Program-made: the position numbers and the translations under genes
Origin: Allium sativum
Taxonomy: Eukaryota; Streptophyta; Magnoliopsida; Asparagales; Amaryllidaceae
Assembly (NCBI GenBank): GCA_030737875.1
Contig: CM060910.1
Span: 618,029,303-618,093,302, forward strand
Direction of reading: 5' to 3'
DNA length: 64,000 nt
The notes under the pieces: model-generated
Told to the model about the DNA's origin: nothing
The model's input: the letters and a program-made list of their open reading frames with translations, nothing else
Databases searched by the model: none
Part shown: piece after piece, positions 22,211 to 35,566 of the stretch
Layout: each line of letters starts with the position of its first letter
Numbering within the stretch: position 1 is the first letter of the stretch

Positions 22211-25200
22211 TGTAACGGCCCGAAAATCCGTACCAATTTGAACTGACTAATATCCTACACATTCAACTCAAAGTGCACGAAAGTTCAGATCATTAATATA
22301 GAAAAGATAGAACTAATAGAATAGAAGAAGAACATCAGAATCGGAGTCAACACAAATCTCACAGCGGAATAAATAACATGTATTATAACATAACTTTGAA
22401 ACACACAAACTGAATTTGTATATACATACCATATCAGAGTACAACTCATATATATTACAGTGGAAATAATCTCTAACTAACTAATGGTGAAGCCTTCTAC
22501 TTCCAACTCCTCCAAGTGAATCTGCAAAGCCGGAAACACTTGACTGCCCGTACAAATTTTGGCACCTAAGAGTTTTAGGGGAAAACAAAGAAAATAAACT
22601 CTGGGTCAGTCATGGGACTGGTGTGAGTAAATTCCAACCATACTGTTTAACTTTGAAAATCCTTTTCAAACAAAAGGGTAATAGTAAGACCAACCCACAC
22701 ATAAACATGGACGGTTTTTATCTTACTATAACCCAAACTATTTTGATATTAAAATCCAGTGATATTATGATAATGTCTAATCATATAAAAAACCAAGTAG
22801 CAGAATGATTGCATCTCACGCTCCACATATATAGTATAAAATCATAAACCGCATAGCGCTTATTGGAGATTGGATTCCAACAGACAAGGTATGGGAGCAC
22901 CTTCCGATTAGTGTACTCTAGAGGGTATACACTGGGGTTCAACAAGAACGTCTTGCAACCCGACCACATATGACCGACCACTCATTTAGCTTGAGTGTAT
23001 CGAATATATTTCCACCCATGGTTGTTGGCCATCCAACCATAATCCGAAGATATAGAATCGAAAAAGAAGGACAAATATGAATTTTCTCTAGATCGATGAC
23101 AATACACCCTGCTTGGGTATGACCCAACTAGCCATGCTGCCTAGCCCAACTTTTGTTACTTCCTGGTTGTGAGGCTAGAGGCTACGTCTATCTTCAGAAC
23201 ATCTGATCACCATTCACTTTGAATGCCACATCATCAAACCCTTCAATTCACTAATCGATTTCCAAAAATATCATGGGTATAAAAAGCTAAGAGGAACGAA
23301 CTCCTCCGCCACCAGACGTTATACCTTTTAGAGATCAATCGTACGTGATTTGTTAGGTATAATATGTCAGACACTCATCCATACAAGTTGTCCTGGGACT
23401 GGACAAACAGAAAGCACCATTCTAGAACAGGACGACCCTAGCATTTTACTCCGTCTTCAATTGTCTTCAGCGTATTCTAATTCGCAGTGCTTATTCCTAT
23501 ACGGAGTGGTTTTCGGATAATATATCCAACCGGTCTCTCCGTATTGACAACGATGGTCAAAACACTTCGATAGTCGGTTATTTAACTATCGAAGTAAAAA
23601 CAAACATTCATTCAAAGGCAACTAAACATCGCGCAACCACGACCCTTTTTGTTTAACATTCGTTCTTATATTTCTTTGGAAAAACGTCATTACTTATTAC
23701 ATTAGAATAAGTGGATTTCAAACCAAACTGTTTTCATTCCCTAGGGAGTGGTGCTATATATAAAAAATCACACTTAGGCCTGATCAACAGCGCTAATTTA
23801 TCGTTATAGTTCAAAAACTTGTTATACGTTGTAATATTCCCTTTTATACTAATCTTGACATAACAGTCACGCTTAAGCCTAGTCAACAATGTTATTTTAT
23901 CGTCATAGTTCAATAGTGCATATATAAAACAAACAGTACATATAAATATTGAGGAATCCGGTTGGATTCCTCCAACCGGTTTCCCGCATCCACAGATGTT
24001 AGTCAAACAATTTACACTGATTCCTACTAGGGGATATTATAATCGATGGAATCAGTATCCAACCGCTGATGTGTATATATGCAACGATATATATATTTCA
24101 ACCAATTTAATTGTAATCTATCTAAACGACCATCACACAGCATTCAACGAATATTAAAATATAATTTTAATATTTTAAAATAGATCAGAGTTAGTGAATT
24201 TACTCAATTTGCGTGTTAGCCTTTAAATAACGATTTGCGTCGGTCGATTTTATCATGATATCACTGTAGCTCTGTTTTCCGCGAACTCAACTCCCCCTTC
24301 TAATACGTTCCTTCTTCTCTGAAACATTGCATCTCCAGTATAATTGCTCCATGGCCGATAACCGCATACAGAACAAAACAATCTCCCACCTCCGTACTTC
24401 CTAAAGCTCGATCTTTAAACAAAATATCATTAAACTCCTCTTCCTATTTTTCATGTTTAAGTATAATTGGGCTTGCTTCCATTTTCACGTCGGCCCAATT
24501 TTCTCATTTAAGAGCCCACGTCGCTACCCATTTTCAATAATATTCTTCCACCTTCTTTGCCTTAACCGTGCTCTCCTGTATACCCATCATCAAGCGATCA
24601 CATGTATTTCTCCTCACACAACAAGTATTTCAGTCCTCTTCCAATTAAAAATTTGTGTCCCTCCCATGTCTCATACTGTCACTTATCCAACCCACCCCTC
24701 TGCTCTTTGTCCTTCTTTTCAGTTTATAACTCTCAACCACGGTTAAAGGTACCGAAAACAATTCATCACCAAGTGCCTTCAAACAAAATAAATCACCAAA
24801 TCCTCTCTTAAATTCAAACACGGTAACGGAAATAATCCTTACGCACAAAACTTCCCAGTCAACAACCCTGCTCCAGAACTGTATAAGAAAGCATGCTCCA
24901 TCTCTCCCCTTAGTTGTTGCTTCTGCGAAACTTAACTTTGTTTTACCAAACCTCCCTCATCTTCATGGAAGAACATCCCATTCAGTGAGAGCTCTTTCCA
25001 TGCATGACACCCCTCCCTCACTTCCTTTTAGTTTGAAACACCATTATACAGTATACCTTGTAAAATCCATGCTCCCATTCTTTTACATATACTTGTTGCT
25101 TCAATTCTCCCTCCTTAACAGTCATACTAATGCCATGCACCCACTGTGTAAAACAGTACTTGCCTTCTTCAATTCATATTTGCTTCACTATTTCGAACTT

Positions 25201-26915
25201 CAAACAACTGCTCTACTGTTTTTCCAGTGACTATTAACGTAAGAAATGATCATCTCGTTGGATCCCAGAGCCGTACCTCCCATTTATGGTTGCTTCTTCA
25301 TTTGTAAAAACGCAAGCTCCTCTTCAACCTCAAAATTTTCTCGCTTCGCTCCGTTCGTCCTCATTAACTCATGCAAAACTAACAACACCGCCACTGTTAA
25401 ACTCTCCATCTACCACCCTATCTTCTTCTATCATACTGTCACTACGCATGCATCAAATAGCCAATCATCCTTCACCATTTCTTCTTTCAAAACCAATTGT
25501 TGTTAGTACAAGAAATATCACCCTATTGCCACACCACGTCGTTGCACCTCATCACTAGTTTCCCACAGACTGTCGCACTACTCTGACCTCGGCCCCATCA
25601 CCATAGCACCCACTAGATCCTCTCGTTGCAACCTTCAGCGTCCCCTTTGCTGTATCAATCTCATTCTTACCTACAAATGGATGAAGAGATCGGTGGTTCC
25701 TTATTTAGATAGAAGGTAACCCATGTTGGAGAAACTGTTTCGATATATATTTATATACTCGTATATATACTTCGTGGTTTTCTAATGAATGAGGAACAGC
25801 ATTGGTTTAATTTTTCTTCGATGTTTTGCTTGCCTGAGTACAAGTTGAGGAAGAGAGCACCGTTTTATATGGAGAAAAGGTTAGCAGATAAGGACATGTA
25901 CATAATAGGGGCGTTTTATTTTCAACGTGTAGGGTATGGTCTGAGTATGGCTTGTTTGCTTGAAAAGAACGCAGTAGGTAATAGGATAGGTTAGCATTTT
26001 CTTTTACTTAGTTACGAAACTTCATAGATTTGTGGGATTTGGGGATGGACACCACGTTTATAGCCGTATGGTGTTGGCAGGAATAGTACGCTGAATGTAG
26101 GTGGAAAATGATACACTGAAATTTAGATTTCAATTTATATAGGTTAAATTTTTATAAGATTGTGTTATATATTTTATTCTTGTCATTCAATCCTCTAGCT
26201 CATGCCATTTCTTCTTCACGTCTTTAGTCGTTGGGTGGCACAACATATAGATATGTTTACGTTATATGCGTACTCCATTAATTAAATTTTCGTTCATATC
26301 GGAGTGGCTATAGACAGAAGTAAGAGTACAGTTGTGCTCAGTGAGATGCCACGATCCCAGAAATATAATAATATCGGTAGGTTAACTCATATTGTGAAAC
26401 CCCGAAATATCGATATAGGGTGTGAAATACTCCAAATAAAAAGTTATGTATTTAACTAATTAAAAGTTACGATAAAATTCTAAAAATTAAATTATACCTA
26501 TGTCTTAAAAGAACCTTGTCCACATTCGAATCTGATATTTAAATATATTTAAATAACCGTTATGGCCATAAACGAATATGTCGCTGCTTTTCTGAATATT
26601 TAATTTGAACATAACTTACAATATATAATCCAAAATTTCGATTTTTCACTTCCATTAGAGAAATACTGTTCAACAGATTCCAACGTTTCTTGTTTCGAAG
26701 AAATCTGACTAATAACGGGTCTTGTACACTCAATTGAAGTTCAGAACGTTAAATTACGAGCTGCCGCGATATTTCAGGCTCGATTATACTTAATATATAT
26801 TTTTATACGTTCAACTTCGTTTTAATTAATATATAAATCCACTTATATTACGAATTCAATATTTAAATTAATTTAAATATCCAAATACAAACCGATAAAA
26901 ATGCGGGACGTTACA
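22211..26915 (-). repeat. 5' LTR of element D (4.7 kb, intact)
   Basis: TGTAACGGCCCG at 22211 to GGGACGTTACA at 26915. It contains the CAGTC/GACTG hairpin (22607-22620) and a 9-bp-stem hairpin GAGGAATCC/GGATTCCTC (23951-23972) also found in E. Short open frames have no recognisable domain. It gives the empty-site sequence for element A at 26287-26291. Confidence 0.85.
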
Positions 26916-27735
26916 TCTGGTAGGATTATCTGGGCACATTAAATCCTTTTTAAGATTCAAAACTGTAATCGCCATCAGCCAGTGCGTTAATAATACAAAC
27001 ATAATCAAGGATGCTACCCTTGAAGAGCATGGTGAGGTAATCTAGCCCTTTTACTTATTTTGTTAATTATTAAATACCCAATTTGATGCTTTCTTAGATA
27101 AGAAATTCAAATTAATTTTCTCTTCTCACTATCTCTTTCTTCAATGACTAGATTAGATCTAATACAGAAAATAAATGTCTCGGTATTCTTTTGTGGGTTA
27201 TTTTTAAGGTTGAAAGACAATGCAAATTTTGATTCTATCTTCTTTGTTGAATATCTAATATTTTTGGATCTACTAAGACTTACAACATGATCGTTGCTCT
27301 TACATTTTTTTTTTTTTTTGCCTACAGCATCTGATAACACTGCTACTCTAAGCTTCTTGACCTGAAATCACTTGGAAGATTTAGATGAAGGCAACAAATA
27401 GATCGCAGAGTTTGGATTGGTGGTAGCTTGTTTACGGTAAGTTAAACAATATTAGATGCAAACCGAGCTTGGCTAATGTTGCAAAGTTTTTCCCATTTCA
27501 ATTTGTAGACTGTTTAAAACCATTTTGATTTTCAAGAATTTTTTATTTGGACTGGGGATATCAACTTGATCAATGGTATGTGTTATCCGATTTATGTTTC
27601 TGATTTTACGCTTTGAACTCAACTTTGATGGTTTGAGTTGAAATTTGGTTTAAGGTTTATTTGAATGTGTTCTTGGATTTTGGCTCGAATGCAAATCACT
27701 TCCATTTGTTATTGATGACTTTTAGTTGAATTTAC
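26916..27735 (+). other. Host-sequence island between elements D and E, with possible terminal exons of an unidentified gene
   Basis: A 40-codon open stretch at 26917-27036 (containing SGHIKSFLRFKTVIAISQCV and EEHGE) ends at a GT donor (GAG|GTAATC). A polypyrimidine tract and AG at 27326-27327 are followed by an in-phase short exon with a stop at 27349-27351. I do not recognise the protein, and the 5' side is cut off by element D. The rest to 27735 is non-coding as far as I can see. The exon reading is a hypothesis. Confidence 0.3.
27731..27735. repeat. Target-site duplication of element E, left copy (TTTAC)
   Basis: TTTAC before the 5' LTR recurs at 51828-51832 after the 3' LTR. Confidence 0.88.
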
Positions 27736-30700
27736 TGTAATGACCCGCATTTGCAGAGGTATTATAATTAATTTATTTAATTATATAAATAGTGATATAG
27801 TGAATTAAATGGTCGTGGAATTTAATAATGGTGAATATTTAATTAAAATAATAAATTAAATAATATATTTAATTCTGAAATAATCAAAATTGGCTGAAAT
27901 GACGATATGGTGTGAATCGGATCGTCTGTGATATTTAATTCAGCATGGAATTGAATTAGAATAACGAATATATTATATAAACGACAGTTTGAACATAGAG
28001 TTATAATATAATTAAAATCGAGCTTGAAATGGCGCTGCAGTTCGTAAATTGGCGATTCGAACTTCAACTGAATGTACAGGATTCGTTTTAAGCCGGATTT
28101 CTGTGAAACAAGAAACGTGTGGAGCTGGTGGAGAATATCTTTCTAGTGGAAAAGAGAAATCGGGATTTCATTGTGTAGATTTTTAGATATGTCCAAGTAA
28201 ATTTTAGAAAAGTCGCTATGGAATTCCTTTATAATTTATAAAGGAATTATTTATATTTTTAAAAAGGAATTTCATTTTAAATCGAATATCGATTTAATCG
28301 GGATTTGAAATATCAAGTTATAAATCCCAGTAGAGTTATATGGTATTCCACTGTGGATATATATGATAATATTTATTTATAAATATTAAATTTAATTATA
28401 TTTAAATATATTTATATATTTGAATGGGTCATTCAGAGCTTTAAAAATAGTCATTTTTGCAAACAAAGTCGGAATTCGACGAAACTAATTTTGTTGGATC
28501 TGCAATGTTAAATTATTGTTAGATTTCAATTTTCGTGATTTTTGACGTCAGTATGTGGCCGTACGGATTTTTAATGTGAAAAACAGATGATAATTCGACC
28601 TTTAAAATACGCTGTGTGAGCAAAGGGAGTCGGAATTCGACGAAACCAGTTTTGTTTGGTTCGTAATGTCGAACTCTAGCTACATGTTCAGTTTCGTGAT
28701 TTTTGAGTGTCGTGTGTGTTCACACGAATTTTTAAAAAGGGTAAAACCGGATATAAAAATGGTAAAAAGAAAATATCTAAAAATATCTAGATATTTTATC
28801 CACTCTATTAATACCCATCATACCCTAAACCTAATTTCAATCCTCCCATATGTCAACAGACATTCACGCCTTCACCCTTTTCTTCAGGAAAATGCAAAAC
28901 GTGAGCAAGAAAAATCATACAAATTTCTTATAAATTCTATAAATTATCGAATACACATATTTGCATTCCTGGATGAATTCTCTTCAATTCCATCCCTACT
29001 TACATAGTGCGATGAAGATTTGGCGGTTTGGGAAAAATTCCGTAATTCTAGGGTTCGGGTTTTCTAAGTTTTGAGGTTTGGATATATGAATCTGAGTTGC
29101 GTAATGGATTGAGGAGGTAAAGTAGCACCTGTGTGCATGAAGTTGGGGTATTCGGTGATCATTACTGTCGCACAATCTCTGGCATCAGCGAGGTACTGGC
29201 TGCGTCGCGTTTCATATGAGATGAGTGGGTTTACTATTTTGGGCTTGGGGGGAAGGAGTTTGCAAAGAGAATTGGTTCGGTGATTTTTGTTTGCATTTTC
29301 ACAAAGGAATGGTGATGAGTGGAGCTCGTGATGATTTGGAAATGGCTATGCGTGTTGAGGAAAGCTACGGGAGTTTGAGTGATTTGGGGAAGAAGGCAAA
29401 TTCCAGCGGGTTTGGTTCAATGGGAGGAAGTGGGCCGGAATTATGGGTAAAGCCCAAAATTTGGTTACTTAAAGTTTTATTTAATTCAAATTGGTATATA
29501 AACTTGTTAATCCGATATCTCTCCCATATGTTATCAGTTTGACGAACCGTAAGTTTCGTTGGGATCGTATGGACGGATACTACGCAATGGAACTGACCGC
29601 GAGTCAAGTGGAGTCCATTACAATTTATAACAAAATAAATTGTTGATGGTTATTGTTATTAACGATTATCGTCCAATGTGAGTAAATCTCACTAACTCTG
29701 AACAGTTTATAATTTCATATTGTATTTTTAGAACTGTTAAATATTGGTTGATTGACTGTGTGTTGACTGTTTGATTGAACTGCTAGTCAGTTAGTTGAAT
29801 TTCTTATTGATTCTGTTTAATAGAATATATCATATGGAACTGAAAGTGATGTTATCTTTATTGTTTAACATCTGTGATGCAGGGAAACAGGTTGGAGGAA
29901 TCCGACTGGATTCCTCAACAGTTATTTTATTGTTTTTTTTATATATTGTGATATATGATATGATATATAACTTGTTGTCGATTATATGTGTTTGGACGAT
30001 ATTGATCATCGTGATTTGATATGTTGAATACCATTACATACTGAAATGTTGATAAGGGAATATTTTCAAAAGTGATATTTGAAAATAAAATATTTATAAT
30101 TGGAATATTTATAAATAAGAAATATTTATAAATTGGAATATTTATAAATAGGAGAAATTTAGAAAAGGGAAATTATAAAATCAAAGAATAGATTAGAAAA
30201 GGGAATATTTGCAAACCATTTGCAAATAGAATAATAGAAAAGGAGATATTTGTAAAACCATTTACAAATAGAATTAAAAAGGAAATATTTAGAAAATAAA
30301 TAGAGTTATAAAAAGGAAATTTGTTTATAACCGAATATGATGTTATAAAAAGGAAAACGTTACTAAAAAAGGAAATCATTTGTAAAGTGAAGAACCGTTA
30401 CTAAAAGTAAATCTTTATAAATGAATAGTTTATTCGAAAAGGGGTTAATCGAAATAGAGTTAAATGGAGTTTATCGAAAATTAGTTTATTCGAATAGAGT
30501 TAAAGGAAAGGAGTTATCGATTATTAGTTAATCGAAGGAGTTATCGATTATTAGTTAATCGAAGGAGTTATCGATTATAGTTTAATCGAAAAGAGTTATT
30601 GATTTGTTTAATCGAAGTGAGTTATAGAATATTGGTTATTTAAAGGAGTTATCGAATTTAGTTATTCGATGGAGTTAATCGATTAGAGTAAAAATAAAGG

Positions 30701-31323
30701 AGTTATCGAATATTAGTGATTCGAATAGAGTTAAATAGGAGTTATCGAATTATAGTTTATTCGAATAGAGTTAAATGGAGATAAAGGAATAAATCGAATA
30801 TAGTTTATTCGAATGGAATTAAAGGAGTTAGTCGAATTTGTTTTATTCGAATAGAGTTAAAGGAGTTATCGACTAGAGTTAAATCAAATAGAGTTAATCC
30901 AATAGCGTTAGTCCAATAGAGTTAATTGATAAGGGTTAATCAAATAAAGTAAATTGAATAGAGTTTTCGAATATACCTTATTCGAAGGAAAGAATTATCG
31001 AATAAGAGATAATTCGAAGGAGAGTTACGTAAGGAAGTTTTAAGGAGTTAAGAGATATACTTAACCTATATCGAGATTTGAAATGTTGTTCAGTTAAGGT
31101 CTGAGAGGTTGTTATACCCCCAACTTGATTGACTGCGTTTTTAATTTAGAAATGGTTAAGGTTCGAGAGAGAAAGTGGTTAAGTGAATTTAGTAAATAAG
31201 TATAGTGGTTGGAGTTGTCATCGCGATGTTGATTTAAACATCTGTTTAAATCCAAGTAAAGAAGAGTTGGAATGTTTTCCAAATAGAATCAAAAACGTAA
31301 TCAAATATTGAAATTTGAAATAT

Positions 31324-31364
<41 letters not shown>

Positions 31365-32677
31365 TGATGATTGATTGATAGTATTTCCATTTGGAAATAA
31401 TATCGTTGTTTGCATACATGTTTTCATTTGATAGTTAACTCATCGACTATCAAAGTTGTGACCATTTTAACGTTGTTAATATGGAGAGACCGGTTGGATT
31501 ATTATCCAAAGAACAACTCTGTATTGGCATAAGCGTTGCGAATCATATATGCCAAAGAAAATTGAAGACAGAGTTATGCAAGGGCTATCCTGTTTACAGA
31601 ATAGTGCCTTCGGTTCATCCTTTTCCTGGATGACTTGTATGGACGGATGTCTGACAGAGTATTTCCAGACGATCACGTATATTGATTTCTTCAATCGTAC
31701 CAAGAGTGGAAGCGGAGAAGGAAACTTCTTTTAGCTAAAACATAATGTATGGTTGAGAACGTCAATCGGTGATTTGATGTATTTGATGATGTGGCATTCA
31801 AAGTGAATCTGGTGTGATGATAAAGTGTAGCTTCTAGCCTCACATCCGGTAAATGATAGAAATCGGGCAGGCATCATGGCTAAGTCGGTCGCACTGAATT
31901 TGGGTGTATAATCACCTGATCTAGAGTTTCATTTACTTCTAAAAATCTATTGTTAATGCTGTCCCATTCGGGAAACGGTTGCTGATCCCAACCGTTGGTG
32001 ATATACATTCGATACACTCAAGCGAAATGAGTGGTCGGTTATGTGTGGCCTGGTTGCAAGATGTTCTTTTTGAACCCAGTTTATTGCTCTCTAGAGGTAC
32101 ACTAGCGAAAGGTGGTTCCATACCTTGTCATAGTTGGAAATCCATTACCCAATACGTGCTTGCAGTTTTGAATTGTATACTATATATGTAGAACGTGAGA
32201 TGAAAGCGTTTCTGTTGTATGATTATTATATTGTGGTTGATAGGCATTATTATAATATCAAAAGGTTTTTAATATAAAGATAATTTGGATTCTCATAAGG
32301 GAAAAACCCGTTCCGTTATACGACGTGGTCTTATGAGATATCGTTTACTTGTTCGAACTGTTTTAAACTGTTTTACTCATACCAGTCCCATGACTGACCT
32401 GGAGTTTATTTGTTTGTTTCCCTAAACTCTTGGGTGCCTAAATTTGTATGGGCGGTCAAGTAGTCGGAATTTACAGATATACTGGAAGAGCTTGGAGCAG
32501 GAGGCTTCAGGATCATAGAGTTACAGTTATTTCCGCTGTGTTGTAAGTGTTGTACCTTAATTTATCTTTCCTCACCCTCTGTTTTCTTTCTATTAATTTC
32601 CTGATTTTCAGTTTAATTTGGGGTTGGACTTGTGTTTTTGGTCAGCTCAAATTGGACCAGATTTTCGGGTCATTACA
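27736..32677 (+). repeat. 5' LTR of element E
   Basis: TGTAATGACCCG to CGGGTCATTACA. It holds a TTAATACC TATA-like site near 28807, hairpin GAGGAATCC/GGATTCCTC (29895-29916), a TCGAAT-rich minisatellite (about 30420-31030), a TA microsatellite (near 31326-31360) and the CAGTC hairpin (32383-32396). Near 32550 it lacks about 140 bp present in the 3' LTR. Short open frames are not supported as genes. Confidence 0.88.
30420..31030. repeat. Degenerate minisatellite of TTATCGAAT/ATTCGAATA units in E LTR
   Basis: Irregular units of about 30-40 bp alternate GGAGTTATCGA, TTAGTTTATTCGA and AATAGAGTTAAA. ATCGAAT and ATTCGAT are self-complementary across a unit. The second LTR holds the same array at about 49420-50030. 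Confidence 0.75.
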
Positions 32678-32679
32678 GT

Positions 32680-32691
32680 TGGTATTAGAGC
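32680..32691 (+). other. Primer-binding site of element E
   Basis: TGGTATTAGAGC, one mismatch (C to T) from the initiator-Met tRNA complement, 2 bp after the LTR. Confidence 0.85.
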
Positions 32692-33692
32692 TTAAGTTAA
32701 GTGAATTACCTTGGCTCTGTGGCGTGACTCAGTAGAGATGGGGTTAGTGATACCCTAGATTGAGTTGAGTGTATATATACGAGTGATCATATTTGTTATT
32801 GATATAATTTTTTTTTATTGTGGGGATTTGTTGGTTGAGTCGTTTACGGGTTCTTGTCGATCAGTTTGATCCACTGTATCGGCAGGAGTTACTAAACACT
32901 CGAATGCAATGGGTCGACACGATATGTTTTGAAAAGAGGGTAAATTAAAATAAGTTTACCCAAGGTATATCTTGATATAGAGAAGATATATATATATATA
33001 TCGAAATTATAATATAATGGATATATTGGTTGTTATTATAATCGAGTAAGATAATAAATTAAATGGTAATGTAAATAACCAATCAGAATTCATATAAGTG
33101 AAATACGTGAAATCAGATGAGTTGAAATCTGAAATTTTAAACCAGAAATTGAATTAAAATTCGGGAAAATGGGATAAGAGTTTGTAAATGGATTTGGATT
33201 AAAAATAAGGAAAATTTAAGATCCTGGGAGATTTTAATTTTTTTTACAAGCAGTGTGAATTATATTTTGAAATGAATTTCAAAGTGGGAATGTTTAGAAA
33301 TGGTTTTATAGTATTGAACTCACTTCGATCGCTGGAAAATAGATTCTGATGATGACAGCTGCATCTTCAGTATTCATTTTCGAGTTGTAAGAGACGAATT
33401 ACTACCAGAGATACTGTTTTGAATTTGTTTTGGGAAAGACAAGTTGTGTTGAATTTCAAAATGGGATTTATAATAAAGAATGAATAAAAAAAAAGTTTGA
33501 AATAGAAATTGAATATAGAAATTCAAAGGGAGTTGAATATATGAAATTCAATGGAAGTGATATAGAATCTGAATATACGAATTCAAATGGGGTTTGAATA
33601 TAGAAGTTCAAATGGAATTCAAATATAGAATTTGAATATAGAAAATATAAAGGAATTCAAATATACGATTTGAATATCGAAAGTGAAATGGA
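32692..33692 (+). other. Interior of element E, 5' part
   Basis: AT-rich, no coding domain. The block 33310-33470 resembles D's 21420-21590. The last 200 bp is a degenerate repeat of GAATATAGAAATTCAAATGG-like units that resumes after nested element B. Confidence 0.6.
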
Positions 33693-33697
33693 ATTTG
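33693..33697. repeat. Target-site duplication of element B, left copy (ATTTG)
   Basis: ATTTG recurs at 44613-44617, directly after the 3' LTR of B. Confidence 0.88.
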
Positions 33698-33907
33698 TGT
33701 AACAACCCGAATTTTTATAACATATTAAAATCATAAATCAAGGCAGAATTAAATTTTAAAATAAGAATCAAGGGAAATGGGTTGCGCCGTTGCGTTCGTC
33801 TCGAAATTTTACATGAAATAGAGTCCGAGTTTTCGAAAATCGGAGTCCGTATGACCAAGTTATGGCCTGTACAAGTTTCAGCAGACTTTCAGGCAGACTG
33901 ACCCCAG

Positions 33908-33994
33908 GTCGACTGTAGTGTCAACTGCACAGTCGACTCCCCCCCCCCCCCCCCAGGTCGACTGTAGTGTCGATCTCCCCCCGTACAGGTCGAC
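33908..33994. promoter_or_regulatory. Phased GTCGAC palindromes in U3 of element B
   Basis: Sites at 33908, 33920 (GTCAAC), 33932, 33957, 33969 (GTCGAT) and 33989. The 12-bp phase within groups matches element A. A 15-bp poly-C run separates the two groups. Confidence 0.5.
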
Positions 33995-35313
33995 CTGGTG
34001 TAGCCCAGAACCCATTTTTGAGGCCCGGGATGAGTTTTGATGGTCCGGATTGACTCTAGGGATGATCTAAGGGCCTAAATGGGTTCCTACATCCATAAAT
34101 ACAACCTAAGGCCTAACCCTAATTCACTACAACATGTCTAGCCACCATTATACTACTAAAATCCCTCTTGGTCATGGCCGCCGTCTCTAATCTTCTTCTT
34201 AAGCTTTCATACGCAATCCAATGCAAAGATGAAGACTTCTACAACAATTCAAGGAGAAGAATTAACAACTCTACAACGTTTCAACATTGATTTCAGTTCT
34301 TAAATTCGCTAGCCATGCTAAGTAAGTTCTAGTTACTTTTTAGATTAAAATACTTAATTTTAATATGGCTATGGAATAAAGTGTAATTGGATATAAGCAT
34401 GTTTATCAATTCAGATCTATTCCTGTTTATCTTTGAACCTTGAGTTTTGAGACTTGTTCACCTCCATTCTTATGTCTAGTTCATGCTCTATTCAGTCGTT
34501 GTAAATCAGTTTCTTGGATTCATGTTGATATTATTATCAAGATCCAATCTTTATGCCTATCATGAGGATTTATGCTATTTTCTCTCTGATCTTGTTTTAT
34601 TGCAAAATTCTACCTTTCCCCTATTTATTTTCTTTTGATGAACCTAGATCAATTTCGGATCTAGGCCTAAACCATGATTTTACTTACGATTGAATACGGG
34701 GAAAAGTATGGGAATATTACCTATTTGGATATATGCGATTGGTGGAATTGATGGCATAACATGAAAATTGGATATATGGGTATTATTGCCATTAATATGA
34801 AATTTGATAATTGGGGTATCACCATAAAAATGGTAATTGCAAGAATTGGGATTGGCATATGTAATTTGGCTGGAACTTGATAGGTGTAAATTCGCATAAA
34901 TTTGGCATACATATAAAACGGCATGAACTGAACATATGTAGATTTGGTATGAATTAGGCATATGTAAACTGGTATGTAATCTAGAACTTGGGCATATGTT
35001 AATTATGTGAGATTTGTAGTCGAAACACATATGATAATTTATGTCTTGAAAAGGGGCTAATATGAACACGCCTAAGTGGGTTTTTGGCAGTTGGAATGTA
35101 ATAGCCTTAAAGGAGGGATAAATATAAATTGAGATAAGTTGCCTTTAATGGAATAAGATAAATTGTGGTAAAATTGGTATGATTTTGCATACCATTAATT
35201 GATGAACATAATTGAGTCAATTATGGACATCGTTAAATTAGGAATTAATTAAATATTTTGAATAGGGAAATTATTAAGACTGGGGTAAATGATTATAAGA
35301 GATAATCAATGCT

Positions 35314-35535
35314 TAGGACACGAGGTTGGACTCATTTGTGACGTAAAACTGCCCGGACCCGCCCGGAAAATCCAGTAGTCACAAATGGTAGCCCAATGTG
35401 AGAGGTCCTAGGCCCAAATTAAAAGCGTAACGGTTGTAAAGACATGAGGTTAGACTCTTTTATGGTGTAAGACTGCCCGGACCCGCCCGGCAAATCCAGC
35501 TGCCATAAATGTCAGTCTAATGTGAGAGGTCTTTA
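35314..35535 (+). ncRNA. Tandem structured hairpin elements in the leader of element B
   Basis: Units at 35314-35410 and 35437-35535. The inner stem CATTTGTGAC/GTCACAAATG is a perfect 10-bp pair in the first unit; the second has TTATGG/CCATAA. Outer stems are TAGGAC/GTCCTA and TAAAGAC/GTCTTTA. Same plan as in element A, and repeated at 41946-42167. Confidence 0.5.
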
Positions 35536-35566
35536 TAAGGTTACGACCTTAATGAATTAAGAAATA

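Larger units (their letters stand above)
7184..26915 (-). mobile_element. LTR retrotransposon D, non-autonomous, 3' LTR truncated and split
   Basis: Minus-strand element. The 5' LTR is at 22211-26915, the interior at 20667-22210, and the 3' LTR remains only as 7184-8849 plus 20043-20666, split by element A. The left part of the 3' LTR is missing where LTR C abuts. The interior is only about 1.5 kb and has no gag or pol domain, so movement would need proteins from another element. Layout and sequence match E, a related family with similarly huge LTRs. No TSD can be tested because one end is lost. Confidence 0.8.

Noticed and set aside
30420..31030. CRISPR-like repeat array
   Set aside because: Plant DNA; units are degenerate and not separated by unique spacers.
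34680..35069. 129-codon minus-strand frame, also at 41275-41592
   Set aside because: Within B LTR; no domain; generated by ATATG-rich sequence.
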